The notes: generated by a model from the sequence alone, not told the origin. DNA of 13,754 nt from Proteobacteria bacterium UBA4457 (GCA_002390205.1 DGOV01000131.1:1-13754); one strand, 5' to 3'. Counted from the first letter of the stretch, positions 1-7,125 are shown. Made by a program: numbers and translations.

Positions 1-1020
1 TGCCCGCAAACCAAAATCTAAAGATAACCTCTGTCTAAGAGAGAGATAAAAAGTGTAGTTACTTGTGGCTCGGCGTCGGGCCATAAATCTCTCAGCACCG
101 CGGCCTTGACGTCCGATCGTTAGATGATCTGTCGTTTTTATCAGCAAGGCATCGACGCCTTGACCAAAACCCACCAACATAACAGTTTCATCAGTCCCTG
201 CATTACTCAATACATTAGACAACATTAAAAATGGGTGAGCAGCCCCCGTATCGCCACAGGTCGCTTTTAAGTCATCAGCAAATCGAGACCGCTCTATGCC
301 AAGTTTCTTGGACAGCGCTGCTACTGCACCTCCATTCCCGTGGACTACGAAATGATCGATCTCGCTAAGTTCTATTCCCGCTTTTGACGCAGCCCCTTGC
401 ATTGCATCAGGAGCTATTTTGAGCCAACCTTCTTCTCTAACCCAGCGTTCTTCTAAACTATAATCATACTCAAACCCGTTCGCCCGGTATTGATCAATCA
501 AATCTTCGTGCTCTGAAGAGCTAGATAAAAACTCTGCAACCGGCTTTCCTTCGCCCAGCAACACACAAGCGCTACCATGACCATAATTCATTTCTTGAAC
601 ACTGCCTGGTTGCGCTTCACGACAATCACTCGCTATCATCAAAGTAGATTCGTTGTTAGATAAAGCTCTTGAAAGAGCGCTGGTCCCGGCACGGCGACTG
701 CCCCCAAAATCCTCCGTCGCGATTGATCTTTGAAGGTTTAAAGCATCCGCTACAAGACCGCTGTTAGAACGGTCAGAAAAAGGAAAAGTGGTAGAAGCCA
801 TACATATATGTGGCACCGCGAATCCAGTATCTGCTAAGCAGTCTAAGCCAGCTTCTACGGCCATAGTAATAGCATCTTCGTCCCAATTAGCCACACTTCG
901 CTCACCGGACGCCAAACCCTTCAAATTTGGAGTCGCCCAGCCCACTGCTTCGAAGACAGCTTTCCTATCTAGACGCAAAGATGGAACGTATGCCCCAAAC
1001 GATAAAATTCCGTAACTCAT
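1..1020 (-). CDS. HMG-CoA-synthase-like thiolase-fold protein, partial (3' end beyond left edge)
   Basis: Reading the minus strand from ATG 1018-1020 gives 340 uninterrupted codons that run off the left edge. The start MSYGILSFGAYVPSLRL and the later GFGQGVDALLIK (about 284-295) match the HMG-CoA-synthase / KAS-III-like thiolase-fold family that is often fused to, or paired with, a DUF35 OB-fold zinc-ribbon domain; such a domain may lie beyond the edge. The usual catalytic Cys before (K/R)AGT is absent: the sequence around residues 107-113 is GSRRAGT, with Arg109 where archaeal HMG-CoA synthases have Cys. The family His appears in HFVVHGNGG (about 223-231). An in-frame TAG 21-24 bases upstream fixes the start near 1020; only a weak AGAG lies upstream as a ribosome site. 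It follows a CoA-transferase on the same strand and probably acts on a CoA thioester, but loss of the Cys argues against classic condensation. Exact reaction unknown. Confidence 0.8.
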   Translation of the reverse strand, partial: MSYGILSFGAYVPSLRLDRKAVFEAVGWATPNLKGLASGERSVANWDEDAITMAVEAGLDCLADTGFAVPHICMASTTFPFSDRSNSGLVADALNLQRSIATEDFGGSRRAGTSALSRALSNNESTLMIASDCREAQPGSVQEMNYGHGSACVLLGEGKPVAEFLSSSSEHEDLIDQYRANGFEYDYSLEERWVREEGWLKIAPDAMQGAASKAGIELSEIDHFVVHGNGGAVAALSKKLGIERSRFADDLKATCGDTGAAHPFLMLSNVLSNAGTDETVMLVGFGQGVDALLIKTTDHLTIGRQGRGAERFMARRRATSNYTFYLSLRQRLSLDFGLRA

Positions 1021-1110
1021 GGCTATCAATCTCTTAATTAACTATCTTATTAAATATTGCATTTCCCGTTGGGACGCAGTGCGTAGAAAAGCTTTGGCTA
1101 CCCCATGTGT

Positions 1111-1142
1111 AGTCTCTATACTTGTTAAGTCTAATCGAGACT
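1111..1142. repeat. Small competing inverted repeats in the CoA-transferase / thiolase-like gap
   Basis: In the 145-base gap between the two genes of unit A, AGTCTC (1111-1116) can pair with GAGACT (1137-1142), or AGTCT (1128-1132) can pair with AGACT (1138-1142). The two hairpins share one arm and exclude each other. Stems are only 5-6 bp and no T-tract follows on the minus strand, so this is not a convincing terminator. The gap may uncouple the two genes, but chance is a fair explanation. Confidence 0.25.
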
Positions 1143-1165
1143 CTGACATTTTCCAAATCTATGAC

Positions 1166-2365
1166 TCACACGATCTTTTTAGCAATCAATTCCGAAAACT
1201 CTTCCTGAGAAAATCCTATTTCAAGAAGTATGTCAGCCGAATGCTCACCTACTTGCGGCGGGCCCGCAGACATAGGCTTATATCCTGAGAAATCTAGGGG
1301 TACTCGTGGAGTTTTGGTCTTGTTGTCGACATTAGGAAAGCTAACTTCTTCTAAAAAGCCCATCGCTGATACCTGCGGATGTGCCGCGGCATCAATCAAA
1401 TTTAAAACTGGCCCACAGGGAACCCCTTCACGGGCAAAAGTTTCTACAGCCTCTTCTGCAGTCCGCTCAGCGACCCATTTCCCTACAGCCTCACAAACAA
1501 TATCGCGATTATTTCCACGCAGTTCATCAGTCGCAAATCTTGGATCGTCGTTCCATTCAGATTTGCCGATCACTTTGGTCACTCTCCTGAACAAACCATT
1601 ACCTACCACCTGTATAATTATGCTGCCGTTGGTCGCTCTAAAAACATCCGTTGGCGCTCCTGTCTGCCCTCGATTCCCTGTTGGGATTCTATTCGGATGA
1701 AGTGCTTCTTGTTCTATGATCGCGGTGCTAAACACAGCCATTGCGGAACCAAGAAGAGAGGCTTGTACATGCTGCCCTTTGCCAGTTTGATCTCGCTGTC
1801 GTATTGCCGCCAATGTTCCAAAAGCACCCAGAACGGCAGTTGAGTAATCCACATATGGCGCTGTGGAGCGACGGGGTTCATCTGGAAAACCTGACATGAA
1901 AGCAGCACCCGACATAGCTTGCGCAATCCCATCAAATCCGCCTCGGTCGGCCCAAGGGCCTTCATGGCCGAAACATGTTTGTGTCGTGAGGATGATATCC
2001 GACTTTATTGCACTTAATGTCTCATAATCTAATCCTAACTGAATTAACGTGGCCGGCGGCATGTTGGCTACCACCACATCCGCCTGCATTACTAATTGCT
2101 TAACAACTGCCACAGCATCAGGCAGTTTTAAGTCTAATCCCAAACTTCTCTTTCGATTGCCTGTCATGAAAAGCAAAGGGCTTGAACCGTCTGATATGGG
2201 CGACACGAATCTATCCTCGCCCCCAGATGGTTTTTCAATGCGGATCACATCAGCACCTAGATAGGCAAGAAGACCGGCACAGTATGGACCGGCTATATAC
2301 CTTGAGAAATCAAGTACTCGGATTCCTTTTAACGGCCCTTGCTGGAAGTTATTCAGGTCAGTCAT
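1166..2365 (-). CDS. CaiB/BaiF family (class III) CoA-transferase
   Basis: A 399-residue protein, the normal length for this family, which moves CoA between acyl-CoA and a free carboxylic acid in the cytoplasm through an aspartyl anhydride intermediate. Visible marks are the N-terminal GPYCAGLLAYLGADVIRIEKP segment (26-46), GNRKRSLGLDLK (69-80), the likely catalytic Asp173 in YVDYSTAVLGAFG (aligned with Asp169 of formyl-CoA transferase), DPRF...LRGNNRD (274-288) and GVPCGPV (314-320). The start at 2365 is backed by AAGGAGA (2371-2377) six bases upstream. It is the first gene of a minus-strand pair with the thiolase-like protein and is divergent from the DUF2946-like gene, with 83 bases between starts. 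The acid substrate cannot be read from sequence; activation of an acid from the nearby ketone-degradation genes is an inference. Confidence 0.93.
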   Translation of the reverse strand: MTDLNNFQQGPLKGIRVLDFSRYIAGPYCAGLLAYLGADVIRIEKPSGGEDRFVSPISDGSSPLLFMTGNRKRSLGLDLKLPDAVAVVKQLVMQADVVVANMPPATLIQLGLDYETLSAIKSDIILTTQTCFGHEGPWADRGGFDGIAQAMSGAAFMSGFPDEPRRSTAPYVDYSTAVLGAFGTLAAIRQRDQTGKGQHVQASLLGSAMAVFSTAIIEQEALHPNRIPTGNRGQTGAPTDVFRATNGSIIIQVVGNGLFRRVTKVIGKSEWNDDPRFATDELRGNNRDIVCEAVGKWVAERTAEEAVETFAREGVPCGPVLNLIDAAAHPQVSAMGFLEEVSFPNVDNKTKTPRVPLDFSGYKPMSAGPPQVGEHSADILLEIGFSQEEFSELIAKKIV

Positions 2366-2370
2366 CTCTA

Positions 2371-2377
2371 TCTCCTT
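2371..2377 (-). promoter_or_regulatory. Strong Shine-Dalgarno site of the CoA-transferase gene
   Basis: AAGGAGA on the minus strand lies five bases before the ATG codon ending at 2365. It is a near-perfect ribosome site and decides this start. Confidence 0.7.
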
Positions 2378-2436
2378 TGTTGCAAAATGGCGGAATATTT
2401 AATTTAGAGTGCCTCCAAATTGCCTGCCTTTTTAGT

Positions 2437-2442
2437 TATACT
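2437..2442 (+). promoter_or_regulatory. TATACT -10-like hexamer just before the DUF2946-like gene
   Basis: TATACT matches the sigma70 -10 consensus at 5 of 6 bases. It ends six bases before ATG 2449, so a start of transcription seven bases downstream would fall on the ATG itself and give a leaderless message. This fits the lack of any Shine-Dalgarno sequence before that ATG. The -35 candidate at the right distance (TCCAAA, 2414-2419) is poor, so the call is tentative. Confidence 0.3.
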
Positions 2443-2448
2443 TACCTG

Positions 2449-2898
2449 ATGTTTCGTAGAAAGCAATCTGTTGGTCTTTTGTTAATTTTGCTTTTTGCTG
2501 GGCGGACACTGATCCCTGATGGATACATGTTGGCTAGTACGGAGGAGAACAACCTATCTAGCATCAAGTTAAATCTCTGCCCTAGCCAAAATAATTTCAG
2601 TTTCGATTCTGATGGATTAGACACAGCGGAATCGCCAACGCATCACCATCATCACCATCATCCGATCAATTCCGCGATAGGTGAAAATGTTGAACATAAG
2701 AACGATACAACAGTCTCATCCAGCGAATCGTGTTCCTTATGGGCTGGAAGTAATACCTTGGCTGGGGCAGCTGTGCTGCCTCGCTCTAGGGTTGACCGCT
2801 CAACCACTTCAGTTCGCATCAAGCGAACCACATTCTTTTTCAAAAACGTCTACCGAGACCTACCTCAGCCTCGGGCGCCTCCCCTGCTTCCCATCTAA
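2449..2898 (+). CDS. Small exported or membrane-anchored His-run protein, DUF2946-like
   Basis: A 149-residue protein. After FRRKQSV comes a hydrophobic stretch (about 8-17) and then RTLIPDGYM (19-27), a pattern typical of DUF2946 proteins, which also commonly end in a Y-x-RAPP-like tail; here the end is YRDLPQPRAPPLLPI (135-149). Cys44 sits in LNLCPS, a run of seven His lies at 65-71 and Cys95 follows. DUF2946 proteins are often found beside copper-related outer-membrane receptors, and the His run and Cys would suit Cu, Ni or Zn binding in the periplasm; the function is not established. The frame is open back to 2182, but that part overlaps the CoA-transferase gene antisense, and the first Met with a fitting N-terminus is at 2449. 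No Shine-Dalgarno precedes it. It is followed 81 bases later by the Met/His-rich outer-membrane protein, probably in one transcript. Confidence 0.65.
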   Translation: MFRRKQSVGLLLILLFAGRTLIPDGYMLASTEENNLSSIKLNLCPSQNNFSFDSDGLDTAESPTHHHHHHHPINSAIGENVEHKNDTTVSSSESCSLWAGSNTLAGAAVLPRSRVDRSTTSVRIKRTTFFFKNVYRDLPQPRAPPLLPI

Positions 2899-2929
2899 AT
2901 CTACTGCTAAAATTTAATTTTATGGTTCT

Positions 2930-2959
2930 CCTGCGAAAGCTCGAACTATTGCTCGCAGG
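2930..2959. repeat. Inverted repeat in the leader of the outer-membrane protein gene
   Basis: CCTGCGA (2930-2936) is perfectly complementary in inverted order to TCGCAGG (2953-2959), with a 16-base loop. A T-G pair can extend the stem to 8 bp. It lies 20 bases before ATG 2980 and ends just before the GAGGA ribosome site (2966-2970). No T-tract follows. It could tune translation or mRNA stability between the two genes, or be a protein-binding dyad. Confidence 0.4.
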
Positions 2960-2979
2960 GGCCCTGAGGAAACTGGTAA

Positions 2980-4050
2980 ATGACGTTTAAAAAAATAACC
3001 TGCATTCTGTTACAAGTTCTCATTCTTGTGCATTTTTCTTCAATCGCCGTTGCAAAAATGAAAGCTAATTCACATGCGCCTATTGGCGTCATGGGTGATC
3101 ACATGCATAAAAAAGGTGAGTTGATGACCTCATATCGTTACATGTATATGGATATGGGCGGCCTTCAAAACGAGGGTTCAAATATTACGGCGGACACAAT
3201 CGCTACCAGTCTGTCTAACCGTTTCTCTAATATCAACGGTCAACCACCAACTCTTAGAGTCGTTCCAAAAAAAATGGATATGAACATGCATATGTTCGGC
3301 GCAATGTATGCACCGACTGACTGGTTAACCTTGATGGTTATGTCTAACTACACTGACAAAAAAATGAAGTTGACCACGTATAAAGGTGGCTCCGGTACAA
3401 CAGTACGAGACACTTTTACCACCCAGTCTAATGGGTGGGGGGATACAAAACTCACCGGTTTGATACATCTTTTTAGTACAGGCAATCATAAGGTCCATCT
3501 ATCAATAGGAACTATTTTGCCGACAGGTTCGACCTCAGAAATAGATCAGATCCTGACACCAATGGGTATGCGGCCAACAAAACGTCTTCCTTATGCAATG
3601 CAATTGGGAAACGGCAACTATGGCATCTTAAACGGATTAACCTACACTGGCAGGCACCAGAGATTAACTTGGGGAGGACAATATTCTGGCACAGAGTTCT
3701 TAGGCAAACATAACGGGTATAGGAAGGGACAGCAGCATGAAGCAACAGCCTGGTCTTCGTTTGCACCTGCAGACACATTGAGCATATCCGCCAGACTCAA
3801 ATACAGACATGACAGTAAAATAAAAGGAATAGATCCTCTCATAACGCTGCCGACTCAGGCGGCTAACCCGGATTATTATGGAGGAGACGTAATCACTATG
3901 CTGCTAGGTTTAAACTGGGTATGCCAATCCGGATATTTCTCCGGAGTAAGAATAGGCTTCGAAGCAGGACTGCCTTTGATGCAGGAATTAAACGGTGTTC
4001 GTTTAGAACAAAACTTTAACTTGATGGCAGGCTTACAGTACGCTTTTTAG
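2980..4050 (+). CDS. Met/His-rich outer-membrane beta-barrel protein (transporter-like), probably metal-linked
   Basis: A 356-residue protein with a clear signal peptide (1-25, KK then a hydrophobic stretch ending AVA before KMK). The mature start carries HAPIGVMGDHMHKKGELM (32-49), then MYMDMGG (55-61) and MDMNMHMFGAMY (99-110), an unusual wealth of Met and His. The rest alternates aromatic and polar residues as in beta-strands and ends LMAGLQYAF, with the C-terminal Phe used by the outer-membrane assembly machinery. The GVMGDHMHKKGE-type opening is one I associate with proteobacterial proteins annotated simply as 'transporter' (MetA/phenol-pathway-like barrels), often near copper genes. Met/His clusters bind Cu(I)/Cu(II) in other periplasmic proteins, so a role in metal binding, sensing or passage is inferred, not shown. 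The start is supported by GAGGA (2966-2970). It follows the His-run DUF2946-like gene and converges with the MBL hydrolase gene. Confidence 0.85.
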   Translation: MTFKKITCILLQVLILVHFSSIAVAKMKANSHAPIGVMGDHMHKKGELMTSYRYMYMDMGGLQNEGSNITADTIATSLSNRFSNINGQPPTLRVVPKKMDMNMHMFGAMYAPTDWLTLMVMSNYTDKKMKLTTYKGGSGTTVRDTFTTQSNGWGDTKLTGLIHLFSTGNHKVHLSIGTILPTGSTSEIDQILTPMGMRPTKRLPYAMQLGNGNYGILNGLTYTGRHQRLTWGGQYSGTEFLGKHNGYRKGQQHEATAWSSFAPADTLSISARLKYRHDSKIKGIDPLITLPTQAANPDYYGGDVITMLLGLNWVCQSGYFSGVRIGFEAGLPLMQELNGVRLEQNFNLMAGLQYAF

Positions 4051-4058
4051 TTTAGCTC

Positions 4059-4099
4059 GGCATCTATCGATTTAATCAAACTTTCAATCGATAGGTGCC
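4059..4099. terminator. Hairpin between convergent genes, candidate bidirectional terminator
   Basis: The 13-base arm 4059-4071 (GGCATCTATCGAT) pairs with 4087-4099 (ATCGATAGGTGCC) through 12 Watson-Crick pairs and one G-T, leaving a 15-base loop. It starts nine bases after the stop of the outer-membrane protein gene and covers the last codons and stop of the MBL hydrolase gene on the other strand. The stem is strong and well placed to end both transcripts or protect their 3' ends. Neither side has a proper T-tract, so intrinsic termination is not certain. Confidence 0.5.
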
Positions 4100-4945
4100 A
4101 TTCTCAGTGACTAAGGTTCCTGCTGTCGGTCCAGCAAAATGTGTGCCTATGATTAAGGTCGGGGTGTCTGCATACTCGCCAAATATTCTGCGGCGAGTCT
4201 CGATGGCCATCTCATTGTCAACATCAAAAGGGCTCACTAAAGCAGGGTCATGAAACTGAATTGGATGATGAATAAAATCACCGGTAATTAATCCTGTCTG
4301 CCCTTCCGATTCTAATACGACAGAAACATGTCCCGGGGTATGTCCTGGTGTAGAGATAAGTCTTACGCCTTCGCAAATAATCGACGGCGCATCGACTGGC
4401 TGCGCTAGGCCGGCATTTATTACAGGCATTAGAGAATCTTCAAAAACTTGTCTTTGAACTTGCATGAAATCAATGTCAGTATCGGCGTCAATAGAACCCC
4501 AAAAATCTAAATCTTTTTTATCCATAATATATTTTGCATTAGGGAAAGTTGGCACCCATTTCCCATCGACTAGTCGCGTATTCCATCCCACATGGTCGAC
4601 GTGTAGATGTGTACATAAGACGAAGTCTATGTCTTCCGGCTGATAACCTTCCGACTGCATATCCCGCATATAGTTTGTCGAGAGCATGTGCATACCTTCC
4701 ATAGGCATTCTGTCGCGACCATCACCAATGCAGGTATCAACAACAAGCTTGTGGATAGGCGTTTCTACTATTAAAGAGTGGATGCTAAGACTTAAATGTC
4801 CATCAGCTGTAACAAAATGTGGGAAAAGCCATTTTATTTCTTTGACAAGTTCCTTCGTAACGGCAGGGATTACATCTGAAAATTCCGGGAAGAGTACTTC
4901 TTGAATGCGGGTTACTTTAATTTTTCCAATTTGCCATTTCATCAT
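4076..4945 (-). CDS. Metallo-beta-lactamase-fold hydrolase (lactonase-like)
   Basis: A 289-residue cytoplasmic protein (no signal peptide) with the full set of binuclear metal ligands of the MBL superfamily: THLHVDH (112-118, giving His113, His115, Asp117, His118), TPGHTPGH (199-206, probably His202), TGD (221-223, Asp223) and GTHF (267-270, His269). The family hydrolyses esters, lactones, thioesters and similar bonds. The HxHxDH plus TPGHTPGH layout and length resemble the AHL-lactonase/AttM side of the fold, but substrate cannot be assigned. Two ATGs stand in tandem (4945 and 4942), with AGGGGGC (4949-4955) upstream; either may be used. It is the last gene of a minus-strand trio, 33 bases after an LLM oxidoreductase. 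A lactonase acting after oxygenation of a ketone would fit, but this is inference. Confidence 0.9.
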   Translation of the reverse strand: MMKWQIGKIKVTRIQEVLFPEFSDVIPAVTKELVKEIKWLFPHFVTADGHLSLSIHSLIVETPIHKLVVDTCIGDGRDRMPMEGMHMLSTNYMRDMQSEGYQPEDIDFVLCTHLHVDHVGWNTRLVDGKWVPTFPNAKYIMDKKDLDFWGSIDADTDIDFMQVQRQVFEDSLMPVINAGLAQPVDAPSIICEGVRLISTPGHTPGHVSVVLESEGQTGLITGDFIHHPIQFHDPALVSPFDVDNEMAIETRRRIFGEYADTPTLIIGTHFAGPTAGTLVTENGTYRLKV

Positions 4946-4978
4946 TGTGCCCCCTATAAGTTTTGATATGGATATTTG

Positions 4979-6019
4979 TTATAGCACGTTTTCTGCAACC
5001 ACTCTTAGAACCTCGGGCTGTGCAGTCGAAATAACCATAGTGCCAACCTCTTTTCGCCTTCCGGCTTCTTTCCAGCTGACTAGCTGCTCCTTAATATGTT
5101 CCTCAGGGCCGACCAAACAACAATCGTCGACAAGCTGATCTGGAACAGCTTCGCAAGCCTGTTGCTTTTGGCCAGTTAAAAACAAATCTTGAATCTCACT
5201 CGCTGCGTCAGCATAACCTAACCGTGCCGCATAATCGTTGTAGAAGTTTTTTTCTCGAGCCCCCATTCCGCCAATGTAAAGCGCGAAGCCTGATTTTAAT
5301 TCTTGTCTGCAGGCATCGATATCTGGCCCCATTACAGCTCTGACGAATGGGGCAACATCAAAATTCTCCAAGCTTTTATCATTACTAGCTTTCGAAAAAC
5401 CTCTTTCTATTGCAGGTGACCAAAGATCGTAGCGATTTGGGTTTGCCCAAACGAGAAAAGCCCCGTCTGCAACTTCTGCGGCAGTTTGTGCTCCTTTCTC
5501 GGTCGCGACACCGGTATAAATTGGAAGCGTCGGATCGCCATGTAAAATACTTTTAAGCGGTTTACCCAATCCTGTACTACCAGCTCCCATATACGGTATC
5601 TGATAGTGGTAGCCTTCATGCATAAGAGGCCGTTCCCTCTTGAATATCTGACGTATTATGTCTATGTACTCTCTAGTCCGAGTCAAAGGCCGACCATAAG
5701 CTTCGCCGTACCAGCCCTCCGCTACCTGCGGACCGGAAGGCCCAATGCCTAATATAAAGCGGCCACCCGATAACTGGTCTAAAGTCATGGCCGTCATAGC
5801 CGTCATTGAAGGTGTTCTGGCAGCCATCTGCATAATTGCGGTGCCAGCTTTAATTGTTTTTGTCTGAGCTAAAATCCAAGCAATAGGAGAAACCGCATCA
5901 GATCCCCACGCCTCAGCGCTAAATACAGAGTCATATCCTAAAGATTCAGCTTCTAAAATAAGCTCCATTGGCACTTTAATATGGCTGCCAGAATATCCAA
6001 AAACCAGTCCTAGTTTCAT
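4979..6019 (-). CDS. LLM-class oxidoreductase, F420-type subfamily
   Basis: A 346-residue TIM-barrel protein of the bacterial-luciferase-like superfamily. The N-terminal MKLGLVFGY, the segment SAEAWGSD (34-41), LDQLSGGRFILGIGPSGPQVAEGWYG (80-105) and TRTREYIDIIRQ (113-124) closely recall the actinobacterial group annotated as F420-dependent oxidoreductases (Rv3520c-type). LLM enzymes use FMNH2 or F420 for hydride transfer or oxygen insertion; the subfamily resemblance favours F420, but cofactor choice cannot be proved from sequence. AGGGAG (6025-6030) five bases upstream supports the start. It is the middle gene of the minus-strand trio, 83 bases after another LLM gene and 33 before the MBL hydrolase. 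A short in-frame repeat gives MTAMTAMT (72-79). Other option: an FMN-dependent monooxygenase of the same fold. Confidence 0.88.
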   Translation of the reverse strand: MKLGLVFGYSGSHIKVPMELILEAESLGYDSVFSAEAWGSDAVSPIAWILAQTKTIKAGTAIMQMAARTPSMTAMTAMTLDQLSGGRFILGIGPSGPQVAEGWYGEAYGRPLTRTREYIDIIRQIFKRERPLMHEGYHYQIPYMGAGSTGLGKPLKSILHGDPTLPIYTGVATEKGAQTAAEVADGAFLVWANPNRYDLWSPAIERGFSKASNDKSLENFDVAPFVRAVMGPDIDACRQELKSGFALYIGGMGAREKNFYNDYAARLGYADAASEIQDLFLTGQKQQACEAVPDQLVDDCCLVGPEEHIKEQLVSWKEAGRRKEVGTMVISTAQPEVLRVVAENVL

Positions 6020-6030
6020 CCCATCTCCCT

Positions 6031-6087
6031 CAGATGTTTATGTCTCAACGATAACATCGTTGCATAAAACCGTACAAGAGACATCTG
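6031..6087. repeat. Nested hairpins between the two LLM genes
   Basis: CAACGAT (6046-6052) and ATCGTTG (6056-6062) form a perfect 7-bp stem with a 3-base AAC loop. Around it TGTCTC (6041-6046) pairs with GAGACA (6078-6083), and CAGATG (6031-6036) can pair with CATCTG (6082-6087) as an alternative outer stem. The structure fills most of the 83-base gap and abuts the AGGGAG ribosome site of the downstream gene (6025-6030). No T-tract follows on the minus strand, so it is more likely to affect mRNA processing, stability or translation than termination. Confidence 0.45.
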
Positions 6088-6102
6088 TCCTGTCGACTAT
6101 AT

Positions 6103-7125
6103 TCAGCGTATCTCATCAAGAATTTCGCCAAAGGCTTCAATTACCTCTAAGCACTCAGTTCTGGACGGATAAAATTTGCCCGGATTTACTGGATTTCTGG
6201 TCCTAATACATAACCAATCAGGATTAACCCTTTCTTTCATTTCACTCATCCGATCGATCCATTTCTGCCTGTTTCCTACGCAAAGAAACATACTTTCGAC
6301 CTGTTCCGCCATATCCAAAGATTCTGCTTCCGGAGACAATCCATTGTCAGCGTAGAAACTCCATTCCCTTACCCACCGATGAACATGCTTATCTCGGAGC
6401 GCAGGGTCGTCACCTAGCCAGCCTTCAAATCCGATAGTAATCTGAAAGTCATCCTTGCCTCTTTGTGCGGCTCTCTCTCTCATTTCCTTAACTGCAGGCT
6501 CTAAAATATCTAAATGCGGAGGAAACCATAAGCACCAACCTTCATAATCAAGTGCTCGATCCATAGCCTTGGGAGCAAAAGCTCCTATCCATATAGGAGG
6601 CCGAGGATTTTGATACGGTTTTGGACTAAGTTTAACCCCTTCATATTTAAAGAATTCTCCGTCGTAATTAAATTCTTCTTGAGTCCAAGCGCCTACGATG
6701 CAATCCATAGTCTCCTCAAAACGTTTCCCTCGTTGCTCAAACGGAACTCCAAAACAGCGAAAATAGTCTGGGTGATAGCCAACACCCGCTCCAAAAACAA
6801 ACCGTCCACGACTCAAGTTATCAACTGCTGCTAAAGACTCTGCTAGGTGTATCGGATGATGAAAAGTAGGTTGCATAACAGTCGTAGCTATCTGAACGTT
6901 TTTCGTTCGAGATGCTATTACGGCTAGTAACGACGTTATATTGGGCCACCACGTTTCTGGTCTTTGATGCCGCTCTGGCACCCAAAGTCCATCAAAACCA
7001 ACTTTTTCTGCCAATTCTGCTTCTGCGACACAGTGTTCCATAGCGTCCGCAACATCGTCACGATCTGGGGCTGCTGCTTGATCATATTCTCCGAAATGAG
7101 TATCCGGCATATAAGAAATCTTCAT
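6103..7125 (-). CDS. LLM-class (luciferase-like) flavin-dependent oxidoreductase
   Basis: A 340-residue TIM-barrel protein of the luciferase-like superfamily and first gene of the minus-strand trio. Typical blocks are GFDGLWVPERH (43-53), IATTVMQPTFHHPIHLAES (79-97), LSRGRFVFGAGVGYHPDYF (104-122), RGKRFEE (132-138), and LSPKPYQNPRPPIWIGAFAP (166-185), a frequent LLM signature. The family oxidises substrates with FMN or F420; members include alkanal, alkanesulfonate and type II Baeyer-Villiger monooxygenases, which turn ketones into esters or lactones. With a ketone-carboxylase operon divergent and an MBL hydrolase downstream, action on a ketone or aldehyde is a reasonable guess, no more. It is only distantly similar to its LLM neighbour, so not a recent duplicate. 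The start is supported by AAGGAC (7131-7136). Confidence 0.88.
   Translation of the reverse strand: MKISYMPDTHFGEYDQAAAPDRDDVADAMEHCVAEAELAEKVGFDGLWVPERHQRPETWWPNITSLLAVIASRTKNVQIATTVMQPTFHHPIHLAESLAAVDNLSRGRFVFGAGVGYHPDYFRCFGVPFEQRGKRFEETMDCIVGAWTQEEFNYDGEFFKYEGVKLSPKPYQNPRPPIWIGAFAPKAMDRALDYEGWCLWFPPHLDILEPAVKEMRERAAQRGKDDFQITIGFEGWLGDDPALRDKHVHRWVREWSFYADNGLSPEAESLDMAEQVESMFLCVGNRQKWIDRMSEMKERVNPDWLCIRTRNPVNPGKFYPSRTECLEVIEAFGEILDEIR

Noticed and set aside
1019..1288. Plus-strand open frame of 89 residues after the thiolase-like gene start
   Set aside because: It overlaps the end of the CoA-transferase gene antisense, has no ribosome site and encodes a basic, unrecognisable product.
1230..1700. 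Plus-strand 156-residue open frame
   Set aside because: It is fully antisense within the CoA-transferase gene, whose family motifs are unmistakable.
2182..2448. Upstream open extension of the His-run protein frame, to give 238 residues
   Set aside because: It lies antisense over the CoA-transferase gene and its residues do not resemble any DUF2946 N-terminus; the fitting start is at 2449.
2641..2661. Seven-His run resembling a cloning tag
   Set aside because: It sits inside a native-looking protein with mixed CAT/CAC codons and no vector, linker or protease-site sequence nearby.
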